A DNA stretch of 64,000 nucleotides from an uncultured Eudoraea sp. (GTDB taxonomy: Bacteria; Bacteroidota; Bacteroidia; Flavobacteriales; Flavobacteriaceae). Of the stretch, positions 32,958 through 41,889 are shown piece after piece. The notes below the pieces were generated by a model, which did not search any database, was not told where the DNA came from, and saw only the letters and a program-made list of their open reading frames with translations. A program made the translations under genes and the position numbers. Position 1 is the stretch's first letter, and each line of letters starts with the position of its first letter. The stretch is taken from the NCBI RefSeq assembly GCF_947258925.1, contig NZ_CAMYKG010000014.1, positions 36,694 to 100,693 of the forward strand, written 5' to 3'.

Positions 32958-35285
32958 TCAGGTACTAAGGATTTCCAATTTAGCAAATCGAAGAAGTAAT
33001 TTCTTTATATCTCCCTTTTCAAATTGAATTTCCGCCTTTTTATCATTGCCTGCCCCTTCAATACGCAATACCTTGCCACGTCCAAAACGAGTATGATTTA
33101 CCAATGCTCCTTCAGTTAAATTCGGATCTATTTTATTGGTGTTGCCAATTGGGTTTGCCAATTCAGGTTTAAGCCTGCGAAGTTTTCTCAATTGATCTTT
33201 ATTGGGTCTTCCAAGTATTGGGGGTGTTCCATTCTCAGGTTTAACCTGCCTTAATTTAGACTTATCAACTTCGCCAAAAATATCCGTGTTTACCAAGGGT
33301 TTAAATCGATAGGTATCCACGGGGGTCAGGTTCTCAATATACTTCTCCTCTACCTCTTCAATAAAACGGCTGGGTTCAGCATCAATTAATTTACCCCAGC
33401 GATATCTGTTTTGCGTATAGGTGAGATAAGCCTGTTCTTCGGCACGGGTTAATGCAACATAAAAAAGTCTACGTTCCTCCTCCAGTTCACTTCGTGTGTT
33501 CATGCTCATTGCCGACGGAAAAAGATCTTCCTCCATCCCAACGATGTAAACAAAAGGGAATTCCAGGCCCTTCGCCAGGTGTATGGTCATTAGTGCCACA
33601 CGGTCATGGTCGCCTGTGTCCTTATCCAGATCAGTCGCCAGAGCAACATCTTCAAGAAATTCAGTGAGATCACCCTTGGCGTCTGCCAGTTCTTTTTGCC
33701 CTTCCACAAAATCCTTAATACCATTCAGTAATTCTTCTATGTTCTCCATTCGCGCAATTCCCTCCGGAGTGCCATCTTTCTTAAACTCTAATAAAATTCC
33801 CGTTTTTTTAGCGACGTGTTCGGCTAGTGTAAATGCATCGGCATTGGCATTCATTATCTGAAAACTCTTGATCATAGTTACAAAATCTTCCAGTTTTCTT
33901 TTAGTTCCGGCATTTATCTTTAAATCTATTCTGTCCAAATTTTCCATTACCTCAAAGATTGACCTTGAGTAATGATTTGCAGCAACTGTAAGCTTATCTA
34001 CCGTAGTCTGACCTATACCCCGAGTAGGAAAGTTTATTACTCTTTTTAATGCCTCCTCATCCTTTGGATTAATTATCAATCTCAAATAAGACAACAAATC
34101 CTTGATCTCTTTTCGCTGATAAAAAGAAAGGCCACCATAAATTCTATAAGGGATGTCTCTTTTTCTTAAAGCATCTTCTATAGCGCGAGATTGCGAATTT
34201 GTACGATACAAAACAGCAAAATCCATATTTGATCGCTGATGTTGCATCTTGTTTTCAAATATTGAGCCGGCTACATATCTGCCTTCCTCAGCATCCGTTG
34301 GACTTCTGTGAAGCTTTATTCTCGTGCCTTCATCATTGGCCGTCCAGACAACTTTTTCCAATTGATTTTTATTCTTAGCAATTATGGAATTAGCGGCATT
34401 AACAATATTCTTGGTAGAGCGATAATTTTGTTCTAACCTGTATACCGCAACATCGTCATAGTCGCGTTGGAAATTCAAAATATTGGTAATATTAGCGCCT
34501 CTGAAAGAATAAATGCTTTGAGCGTCATCACCAACTACACAAATATTCTGAAACCGGTCTGCCAATGCTTTTACAATGAGATATTGAGAGTGATTGGTAT
34601 CCTGATACTCATCAACAAGGATATATCGGAACCTTTCCTGATATTTCATCAATACCTCAGGAAAACGACTTAATAATTCGTTAGTGCGCAGAAGTAAATC
34701 ATCAAAATCCATGGCACCCGCTTTAAAACACCGGTCTACATAATTCTGATAAATATCTCCCAACCTTGGTCTTTTAGACATGGCATCAGCCTCCATTAAT
34801 TCAGGATTTTGAAAATAGGCCTTTACGGTAATTAAGCTATTTTTATAGGATGAAATGCGGTTCTGAATTTGCTTGTATTTATAAATGTCCTTATCCAAAC
34901 CCATCTCCTTAATAATGGAAGAAATTAGCCGTTGCGAATCCTGGGTGTCATAAATGGTATAATTACTGGGATACCCCAACTTATCACCATCAAAGCGCAA
35001 TAAACGTGCAAAAACGGAATGGAATGTCCCCATCCAAAGGTTCTTTGCTTCTGAACCTCCCACAATATCAGCGATCCTCTTTTTCATTTCCCGTGCAGCT
35101 TTATTCGTGAAAGTAAGTGCCAGAATATTAAATGGATCAACACCTTGATTCATTAAATGAGCAATCCTGTAAGTTAAAACCCTGGTTTTACCGGAGCCTG
35201 CTCCTGCAATCACCATTAGGGGCCCTTCCTTGTGTAAAACAGGTCCTTTTTGCGCGTCATTTAAATCATCCAAAAATGAATTCAA
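32958..35285 (-). CDS. uvrD: UvrD/PcrA-type superfamily 1 DNA helicase
   Basis: A 775 aa 3'-5' helicase with all SF1A motifs: Walker A AGAGSGKTR near residue 28, DEYQDTN (motif II), GDDAQSIYSFRGA (III), QNYRST (IV), VALMTIHLAKGLEF (V) and VALTRAEE (VI). The C-terminal Tudor-like tail (NHTRFGRGKVL) is also present. It acts in excision and mismatch repair and displaces proteins from DNA. It is transcribed alone, divergent from the DsrE-like gene. Confidence 0.97.
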   Translation of the reverse strand: MNSFLDDLNDAQKGPVLHKEGPLMVIAGAGSGKTRVLTYRIAHLMNQGVDPFNILALTFTNKAAREMKKRIADIVGGSEAKNLWMGTFHSVFARLLRFDGDKLGYPSNYTIYDTQDSQRLISSIIKEMGLDKDIYKYKQIQNRISSYKNSLITVKAYFQNPELMEADAMSKRPRLGDIYQNYVDRCFKAGAMDFDDLLLRTNELLSRFPEVLMKYQERFRYILVDEYQDTNHSQYLIVKALADRFQNICVVGDDAQSIYSFRGANITNILNFQRDYDDVAVYRLEQNYRSTKNIVNAANSIIAKNKNQLEKVVWTANDEGTRIKLHRSPTDAEEGRYVAGSIFENKMQHQRSNMDFAVLYRTNSQSRAIEDALRKRDIPYRIYGGLSFYQRKEIKDLLSYLRLIINPKDEEALKRVINFPTRGIGQTTVDKLTVAANHYSRSIFEVMENLDRIDLKINAGTKRKLEDFVTMIKSFQIMNANADAFTLAEHVAKKTGILLEFKKDGTPEGIARMENIEELLNGIKDFVEGQKELADAKGDLTEFLEDVALATDLDKDTGDHDRVALMTIHLAKGLEFPFVYIVGMEEDLFPSAMSMNTRSELEEERRLFYVALTRAEEQAYLTYTQNRYRWGKLIDAEPSRFIEEVEEKYIENLTPVDTYRFKPLVNTDIFGEVDKSKLRQVKPENGTPPILGRPNKDQLRKLRRLKPELANPIGNTNKIDPNLTEGALVNHTRFGRGKVLRIEGAGNDKKAEIQFEKGDIKKLLLRFAKLEILST

Positions 35286-35413
35286 GTCTTAGGTATTTAA
35301 CAGGGTGAATTTAGCCATAATTAACCTCATGAAAAAGTTACAAACCATTATTTATGAACTTTGATTTCGTATTAGCTTCAATTTGAATATATTTAGAACC
35401 TTTATTGAACCAT

Positions 35414-35959
35414 ATGACTAAATATGAATTACTTTTCTTCTCCTTATTTCTTCTTTTAGGATTTACTTTTTCGCATTCACAATCAAAAGAATCTGGTCCG
35501 GTAATAATGGGGTTTGGCGAAGTCTGGACTATTGAAAACGTTGATTTTATTACAGATATTAACAAGGAATACAAGGTTGTTTTTGATATAATGAATTCTG
35601 CTGATGAACCAGATGAGCTGAATAAAAGCATTGAAACTGCAGCGCGTTTTTTAAATATGCACGCCCAGAGCGGTGTACCGGTTAGTAATCTGAAAGTTGC
35701 ACTGGTGGTTCATAACATGGCGTCCAAGGACTTACTACTAAATTCGGCATATAAAAGCCGGTTTAAAACAAATAACCCCAACCTGGAATTAATAGAAAAA
35801 CTTATTAAGGCCGACGTCGAGATTATCTTTTGCGGACAATCCTCATTGTCCCGAAATATGCCAATTACCGAAACAATAACAGGTGTTAAGTTATCTCTTT
35901 CTGCTATGACTGCCTTAATTGGACTACAGGATGACGGATATCAACTAATTAAATTTTAA
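35414..35959 (+). CDS. Exported DsrE/DsrF-like protein
   Basis: A 181 aa protein with a signal peptide (about 1-22 from the ATG at 35414; a TTG three codons upstream is less likely). The mature part has the DsrE fold pattern: strands KVVFDIM and KVALVVHN, and a cysteine in IIFCGQSS, where active DsrE-type proteins carry the sulfur-accepting cysteine. Cytoplasmic DsrE proteins relay sulfur; exported ones of Bacteroidota are uncharacterised. The M20 amidohydrolase follows 10 bp later, so they form an operon. Confidence 0.82.
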   Translation: MTKYELLFFSLFLLLGFTFSHSQSKESGPVIMGFGEVWTIENVDFITDINKEYKVVFDIMNSADEPDELNKSIETAARFLNMHAQSGVPVSNLKVALVVHNMASKDLLLNSAYKSRFKTNNPNLELIEKLIKADVEIIFCGQSSLSRNMPITETITGVKLSLSAMTALIGLQDDGYQLIKF

Positions 35960-35969
35960 AACAGAACCT

Positions 35970-37244
35970 ATGAAAAAATTAATATTGGTAACAGCAATTC
36001 TTTTCGGAAGCATGACTATGGCGCAAGAGCTGAACCTAACTAATGATTATGAGCTTATAGAAAATAAGGTCATTGAATGGAGGAGAGATATTCATCAAAA
36101 TCCTGAATTATCCAATAGGGAATTTAAGACGGCGGAAAAAATAGCCGCACATTTAAAGTCATTAGGAATGGAGGTTCAAACCGGAGTGGCTCATACTGGA
36201 GTGGTAGGTGTTCTAAAGGGCAAACAACCGGGAAAAGTGGTAGCACTAAGGGCAGATATTGATGCTTTACCGGTAACTGAACGAAATGATCTCGAATTCA
36301 GGTCTAAGGTTACTTCTGAATTTCTTGGAGAAAAGGTAGGTGTTATGCACGCCTGTGGCCATGATACACATACGGCAATTTTAATGGGTGTTGCAGAAGT
36401 GCTGTCTAAAAACAAGGATAAAATAAAAGGTACGGTAAAATTTATATTTCAACCCGCAGAAGAAGGACCACCTCCCGGGGAAGAAGGCGGCGCACTGCTC
36501 ATGGTTAAAGAAGGAGTGTTAAAAAATCCGGATGTAGACGCAATTTTCGGATTACATATAAATTCTCAAACCCCTGTTGGTGTTATTCGCTATAAATCCG
36601 GAGGTACCATGGCAGCAGCACAACGATTTGTTATCACCGTGAAAGGAAAACAATCACATGGCTCACAACCCTGGTCCGGTGTAGATCCGATTCTTATTAG
36701 TGCGAAAATAATAGATGGATTACAAACCATAATTAGCAGAGAATCTGAGCTTACGAAGGAAGCTGCAGTCATTACTGTAGGTAAAATTACAAGTGGTGTC
36801 AGATTTAATATTATTCCTGAAAGCGCTGAAATGATCGGTACAATCAGGACATTGGATTATGATATGCAAGAAATGATTAGTCAGAGGATGAAGGAAATGG
36901 TTCCCACTATAGCCAAAGCCTATGGGGGTGATGCATCTGTTGAGATTACTGCGACTACGGCTATAACTTATAATGATCCCGAACTCGTTGATCAAATGTT
37001 GCCAACCATGCGAAGGGTAGCTGGGCAAGAAAATATTCAAACTCAAAATGCTGTAACCGGTGCAGAGGATTTTTCTTATTTTCAGGAGAAAGTACCTGGT
37101 TTTTACTTTTTTTTAGGTGGGATGACACCGGGAAATACGGAGTCTTTCCCGCACCATACCCCTGATTTTAAGATTGATGATAGTGGTTTGCTCCTCGGGG
37201 TGGAAACACTTACAGAAATGAGCCTGGACTTTTTAAATCGCTAA
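35970..37244 (+). CDS. Exported M20 family amidohydrolase
   Basis: A 424 aa metallopeptidase of the M20D type (hippurate or IAA-amino acid hydrolase-like), with a signal peptide ending in MAQ. The metal ligands of the family are visible in MHACGHDTHTA, AEEGPPPGEE and the C-terminal FPHHTPDF. Members hydrolyse N-acyl amino acids or small peptides. Its partner is the DsrE-like gene 10 bp upstream. The substrate is unknown. Confidence 0.92.
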   Translation: MKKLILVTAILFGSMTMAQELNLTNDYELIENKVIEWRRDIHQNPELSNREFKTAEKIAAHLKSLGMEVQTGVAHTGVVGVLKGKQPGKVVALRADIDALPVTERNDLEFRSKVTSEFLGEKVGVMHACGHDTHTAILMGVAEVLSKNKDKIKGTVKFIFQPAEEGPPPGEEGGALLMVKEGVLKNPDVDAIFGLHINSQTPVGVIRYKSGGTMAAAQRFVITVKGKQSHGSQPWSGVDPILISAKIIDGLQTIISRESELTKEAAVITVGKITSGVRFNIIPESAEMIGTIRTLDYDMQEMISQRMKEMVPTIAKAYGGDASVEITATTAITYNDPELVDQMLPTMRRVAGQENIQTQNAVTGAEDFSYFQEKVPGFYFFLGGMTPGNTESFPHHTPDFKIDDSGLLLGVETLTEMSLDFLNR

Positions 37245-37326
37245 TCATTTATTCTTTTTTCGTTTGCAACTCCGGCCTGGAAACGATTAATTGTTATATG
37301 TAGGTCAACTGAACATCTAAATACCT

Positions 37327-37334
37327 TATTTTTG
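37327..37334 (+). promoter_or_regulatory. -7 element of the degenerate OmpA gene
   Basis: TATTTTTG matches TAnnTTTG and lies about 48 bp before the ATG at 37383. No -33 box at the ideal distance. Confidence 0.4.
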
Positions 37335-37382
37335 CCTAAATAAATTTAGCGCAAATAGTTAAGCGTTTCTAAATAAATCATC

Positions 37383-38162
37383 ATGAATAAAATTACATTC
37401 TGTCTTCTTGTACTTACCCTATCTGGAAATTTTTTGTTTTCCCAGAAAAAAAAAGATCTTATCAATGAAATTGAAGAACTGAAATCCAAATTGGCGACTA
37501 CAGAACTGGAATTAACGGAATCTCGTAAAAATGAAAAAATTGCTCAAGCCCAGGCAGAATCCTTTGAAAGCCAGGTTGCTGGTTTGGAAGAAAACAATGC
37601 TGCTTTATTAAAAAATCTTAATGCTTTTACAGGACAAGCCAATCAGAGTCTGGATAAACTAGGTGGTGTAATGAAAAGTCTGAGACAGAAAGAAAAGGAA
37701 TTAAAATTCATTAATGACCAACTAACCAGCAATGACTCTATTTCGTTTCTTGTACTAAACGATTTTAAAAGAACATTGGGTGAAAATGTCAAAATAACTC
37801 TTGAAGGAGGGTCGGTTGCCGTTTTAATGGCGCATACCGACCTGTTTACAGCTGGTACCGGTGGTCCAGATTTAAAAGAGGAAGCAAAAACCATTTTAAG
37901 CAAAATGGCGATAGTTCTCAAAACCAACCCGGATACCCAACTAACCATAGAAAATCATACAAATGAAACTTCTGAATGGAGCAAGGTATTTCAGGATGCA
38001 ACTGTTTTGGCAAATTTTATGTCCTCCGATAACGGTATAGCAGCTGAAAGAATAGTTACTATTAGGGAGACAGATCCTTCCAATACTGTTCATATAAAGA
38101 TAAATCCGGACTTTAGTGCATTCTACGGGGATGTCAGAGAAAATATGAAGAACAAAAATTGA
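37383..38162 (+). CDS. Degenerate OmpA-like protein, paralogue of the lipoprotein at 30302
   Basis: A 259 aa exported protein (signal peptide ending in FSQ, no lipobox cysteine) with a coiled coil (about 25-115) and an OmpA-like domain. It aligns with the OmpA lipoprotein at 30302 over the whole length (compare NNAALLKNL with NNQELINNM, and FYGDVRENMK with FYSMIEEGMK at the ends). The peptidoglycan-binding residues are changed: GHTDD is NHTNE, the LSxxR arginine is absent and the NRR block is missing. It is therefore unlikely to hold peptidoglycan in the usual way. It has its own promoter. Confidence 0.82.
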   Translation: MNKITFCLLVLTLSGNFLFSQKKKDLINEIEELKSKLATTELELTESRKNEKIAQAQAESFESQVAGLEENNAALLKNLNAFTGQANQSLDKLGGVMKSLRQKEKELKFINDQLTSNDSISFLVLNDFKRTLGENVKITLEGGSVAVLMAHTDLFTAGTGGPDLKEEAKTILSKMAIVLKTNPDTQLTIENHTNETSEWSKVFQDATVLANFMSSDNGIAAERIVTIRETDPSNTVHIKINPDFSAFYGDVRENMKNKN

Positions 38163-38275
38163 ACCTCCAAAATTAGCTGGGGATTTTATTTTGTTTGACC
38201 ACTGATATTTTGGTTTCATAATTTTTTCAATAAACCTTCGTTGTACATTCAATAACCAAACTAAATAACAAACAC

Positions 38276-38794
38276 ATGAGTGGGGACGGAATTTTTCAAC
38301 TATTTGCATATTTATTACCGGCTGTAGTAACCGGAGCTATAGCTTTTTATTTCTTTAGATTACATACCAGAAACGAAGAAGGTCGAAGAAGATATTTACT
38401 TCATAAGGATTCGCAAAAAAATGCCATGCCTATACGATTACAGGCATATGAGCGTATGGCGCTATTTTTAGAGCGAATTTCAATTCCAAGCCTGGTAGTA
38501 CGTGTGGCGCCTAAATCTGCCGATAAAAATGCTTATGAACAATTATTGATTCGCAGTATTGAAAACGAGTTTGATCATAATTTATCACAACAAATCTATA
38601 TGAGCGATGAATGCTGGAATATTATCAAAGCAGCCAAAAATGCCACTATCCAATCTATAAGAAAAGCAGGAATAAGCCAAACTGACTCTGCTGATAAACT
38701 GCGTGAAGATATTCTAAATGCAACTATGGATAAACAATCACCTTCGGCTACAGCGCTTGCTTACGTAAAGAAGGAAATAGGTGAGCTCTGGTAA
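38276..38794 (+). CDS. Membrane-anchored conserved protein of unknown function
   Basis: A 172 aa protein with one membrane helix near the N-terminus (about 7-26) and a cytoplasmic helical domain (about 50-172) that starts with RLQAYERMALFLERI. I have seen this layout as a conserved hypothetical in Bacteroidota, but no function is known to me. It is convergent with the patatin gene. Confidence 0.8.
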   Translation: MSGDGIFQLFAYLLPAVVTGAIAFYFFRLHTRNEEGRRRYLLHKDSQKNAMPIRLQAYERMALFLERISIPSLVVRVAPKSADKNAYEQLLIRSIENEFDHNLSQQIYMSDECWNIIKAAKNATIQSIRKAGISQTDSADKLREDILNATMDKQSPSATALAYVKKEIGELW

Positions 38795-38812
38795 TTTCAA
38801 TAAAGGTAAATC

Positions 38813-39721
38813 TTATTGTTCGGGTTCTAAAGAACTTAATTCTACATTCTTAGTTTTAGCAAACTCATAACCTTTCTCCCACCAGTCCGTCATTTTCTCT
38901 CTGTCGAAGATTAATGAATTTGTAGTCAATACAGTGGGGGTGTAATAAAAATTTATGATTGCATCGTGATTATTAGCTACGAATTTTCCTATTCTGATAT
39001 TCTGGCGCTCAATCCGGTCTAACATAAATCCAAACATGCTTGTCAATAATGAAAATGCATTTTTGGAGGGCATCCTGTTAAAATGCGTCACTTCGGTATG
39101 TAAAATAATGGCATCTACCTCTGTGGCACCCCTTAGAATAGCCTCTTCTATTGGCACCATACTCCCAAGCCCTCCATCCGCATATTCACACCCCTCTTTT
39201 CGTACTAAGCTCATAAAAGGTGTATAATTACATGATATCCAAATCCATTCACAGAAATCCTCATATCCATAATCTTTAATGGACTTGTATTCCACTGTGT
39301 TTAAAGAGAGGTTGGAAGTCGTTACCACAATATCTTTTGGACCAGATTTTAGTATATCAAACTCTTCCGGGGTGATGGTGTTTTTGATAAGTTCCAAAAG
39401 GTTATGGCTTTCCCCGAAAGTCTTGCTTCCATTATAAAAGTTTTTGAGGACATTCCAGTGGTTTATCCCAATATTGGCAACACCATATTTTTTCTGGATA
39501 ACAAATGGACAATTACTAAAAATACTGTCCTGATCAACGGAAGTATAGACATCCTTTATTTTCTGAATTTTCTGAAGGGCCAGATGTGAAATTAACAAGC
39601 TTCCCGTAGAAGTACCTAAAAACAAGTCGTAATTGTGATTTAATCCCTGCATAAGGTATTGAGCAACACCTCCTGCAAAAGCTCCTTTACTTCCTCCCCC
39701 GGATATAACTAAGGCTCTCAT
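38813..39721 (-). CDS. Patatin-like phospholipase
   Basis: A 302 aa protein with the oxyanion motif GGGSKGAF, the nucleophile elbow GTSTG (S38) and the catalytic DGG motif (YADGGLG), as in patatin-type lipid acyl hydrolases with a Ser-Asp dyad. No signal peptide is visible, so it acts in the cytoplasm or at the inner membrane. Its start overlaps the end of the M1 aminopeptidase gene by 4 bp, which suggests translational coupling. Confidence 0.9.
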   Translation of the reverse strand: MRALVISGGGSKGAFAGGVAQYLMQGLNHNYDLFLGTSTGSLLISHLALQKIQKIKDVYTSVDQDSIFSNCPFVIQKKYGVANIGINHWNVLKNFYNGSKTFGESHNLLELIKNTITPEEFDILKSGPKDIVVTTSNLSLNTVEYKSIKDYGYEDFCEWIWISCNYTPFMSLVRKEGCEYADGGLGSMVPIEEAILRGATEVDAIILHTEVTHFNRMPSKNAFSLLTSMFGFMLDRIERQNIRIGKFVANNHDAIINFYYTPTVLTTNSLIFDREKMTDWWEKGYEFAKTKNVELSSLEPEQ

Positions 39722-41808
39722 TCAACTTCTAATTTACTTTTTATATAACGCAACTCTTTACCCTTTAGTTTTTTTGACAATTCAATAATACGTTCTTTTT
39801 CGCTCTCATCTTTTAGCAGAGTTTCCAGTAATTTTCTTGCATAATTTCTGAATTGCCAGGAATGATGAACGGCCGCATTTAGCAAATCTGCAATATTCTG
39901 GTCTGTAAGAGGAAAAACCTCCGACAATAAAGAAAAGGCATTCTGCCGAACTTCAAACGAATATTCAGGTGAGGTATAACCGAATAATTCTTCGGTATAA
40001 CTTTCCTTTTGCTCATCATTCAGGTAGTCTTTTGTTAGTACAGCCAATAATAACCATACCAACCGTACATTCTTATTGGGTAAACCAACAATTCCTTTAG
40101 TCTTATCCAAATAACCTATCCTATCGTCAGGGAATGAAATCCACAATCGATAAAGCGCATTTTCAACTGTAATATAGCTCTTATCTTCCAATAAGGATTC
40201 AAAAGCTTCTTTTAGTATTACAGGAATTCTATCCGTCGTAATACACAAAGCCTGTCTTATTTTCAGGTCTTTACTATTGAAGGCTTCTTTTATAAAGCTA
40301 TCTGACAATGACTTGCGGTAATCTAAAATGATATTTTCTTTTAATCTGGTTGATGTCGTCTTCATCCAGACTCTTTTGATTATTTCTTCATTACTCATAC
40401 TACTGGTTGACAGCTCCTGTTGTAGATCAAGATATGTTTTTATATCCACAGAAGATGTGCTGAGTATTTTCTTCACTTCTTCATAGGGGAAATTCCTGTC
40501 CTGTAGCCAGGTTTGCCCAAATTCCTTAAGATCCGAATCTGTAAAACGCTGCACCTCTTTGATGAAATCAGATATGGTGGCATTAGAATACTTAAATTTA
40601 TTCAAATAAGCCTGAACGCCCTTCCTAAATGCACTGTCTCCTATAGTAGTTCGAAGGGCATAAAGTGCCCATGCCCCCTTTTCATAAAAGGTCAGACTAC
40701 TTGCCAAAGGATCCGTTAAAGCCTCAGCTTTTCCCTGCTGCGCGAGTTTTTGTAATTGTCTTGCGGATTTGTAAAGTTTCCAATAAAAATAGTCCTCCCC
40801 AAACAGTTCTTTCTCGGCAAGCAGGGCATAGAATGTTGCAAATCCTTCATGTAGCCAATGATGATTCCCATCTCTTTCCGTTACCAGGTTTCCAAACCAT
40901 TGGTGTGCCATTTCATGGGCATTCACATTAACGTAATTCTTATCCTCAAAAGCAATACTATCAATGACAAAACCATCTGAAAATAAAGTGGTCCCCGTAT
41001 TCTCCATTCCGGCGTATAAGAAGTCGCGTACAGGAATCTGCTTGTAATTCTGCCATGGATAGTCAATCCCTATTTCATCATTAAGAAAATTAAATATTTG
41101 CCCGGTATACCTATACGTTGGTTCTACGTTTAAGCTGTCTTTGGGATAATAATAGAGTTCTAAAGGAATACCTGAGTTGCTTTTAGAATTCTTAGATTCA
41201 TATTGCCCAATTGCAAAGGCCAGCAGATAGCTGCTCATTGGTTTTTTCATATCAAAAACCCAGGTTCGGTAGCCGTCTTTTAGTTCCGTTTTCTTTAATA
41301 TGCCATTAGCAATTACATCATAATCTTCATCGAATATGATACTGAGATCAAATTCAACTTTCTCGGTCATGTCATCAAAACTAGGTAACCAGTGACTGGT
41401 ATATTTTCCTTGTCCCTGAGTCCAAATTTGTTTGTTAACAGCCTCAGAATCCTGCCATCCCAGGAAATAAACAGTTTGCTTTGGAATTGTAGTATATAGC
41501 AATGTTAAGTCATACCTTCTGCCTGCCTTGAGTTTTTTATAAAAAGTAATTTTCTCTTTATTCTCATTATAGCGAACCTTTTTACCATTCAATAAAACGG
41601 AGGTAAAATTCATATTTTTAGCATCCAGAAAAACAGAATCAGTCTTTTGATTGACTTCGAACAGGTAAGTTACCTTACCTTCTATTTTTTGGGTAATTGG
41701 TTCTATTTGCAGCTCTATTTCTCCTACTAAGAAATCTATTGCAGGTTGTGGTTGACCAAAAATTAATCCGGAGAAAATAAGGAATAAGAGGGAAAAGGTC
41801 AGCTTCAT
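39718..41808 (-). CDS. M1 family zinc aminopeptidase, exported
   Basis: A 696 aa protein with a signal peptide ending in FGQ, the substrate motif GMEN (in YAGMENTGT) and an intact zinc site HEMAH (H298, E299, H302) with the third ligand E321 eighteen residues further (WLHEGF). The C-terminal third is helical, HEAT-like. It cleaves N-terminal residues from peptides in the periplasm. It contrasts with the HEXXH-less M1-like protein at 18950. It is co-transcribed with the patatin gene. Confidence 0.95.
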   Translation of the reverse strand: MKLTFSLLFLIFSGLIFGQPQPAIDFLVGEIELQIEPITQKIEGKVTYLFEVNQKTDSVFLDAKNMNFTSVLLNGKKVRYNENKEKITFYKKLKAGRRYDLTLLYTTIPKQTVYFLGWQDSEAVNKQIWTQGQGKYTSHWLPSFDDMTEKVEFDLSIIFDEDYDVIANGILKKTELKDGYRTWVFDMKKPMSSYLLAFAIGQYESKNSKSNSGIPLELYYYPKDSLNVEPTYRYTGQIFNFLNDEIGIDYPWQNYKQIPVRDFLYAGMENTGTTLFSDGFVIDSIAFEDKNYVNVNAHEMAHQWFGNLVTERDGNHHWLHEGFATFYALLAEKELFGEDYFYWKLYKSARQLQKLAQQGKAEALTDPLASSLTFYEKGAWALYALRTTIGDSAFRKGVQAYLNKFKYSNATISDFIKEVQRFTDSDLKEFGQTWLQDRNFPYEEVKKILSTSSVDIKTYLDLQQELSTSSMSNEEIIKRVWMKTTSTRLKENIILDYRKSLSDSFIKEAFNSKDLKIRQALCITTDRIPVILKEAFESLLEDKSYITVENALYRLWISFPDDRIGYLDKTKGIVGLPNKNVRLVWLLLAVLTKDYLNDEQKESYTEELFGYTSPEYSFEVRQNAFSLLSEVFPLTDQNIADLLNAAVHHSWQFRNYARKLLETLLKDESEKERIIELSKKLKGKELRYIKSKLEVE

Positions 41809-41833
41809 ATTGGATAATGTACAAATGTCAGAC

Positions 41834-41841
41834 CAAAATTA
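41834..41841 (-). promoter_or_regulatory. Candidate -7 element of the M1 aminopeptidase operon
   Basis: Plus CAAAATTA reads TAATTTTG on the minus strand, matching TAnnTTTG about 26 nt before the start at 41808. Confidence 0.35.
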
Positions 41842-41889
41842 GCATTTTGCGGTATTGCAGTTGTATCCTCTAACCATTATTTTCGTTCT

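Noticed and set aside
39718..41808. Toxin-like system from patatin plus peptidase pair
   Set aside because: The 4-bp overlap is common in operons and both proteins look like housekeeping enzymes; no sensor or nucleotide-signalling gene is nearby, so an anti-phage patatin system is not supported.
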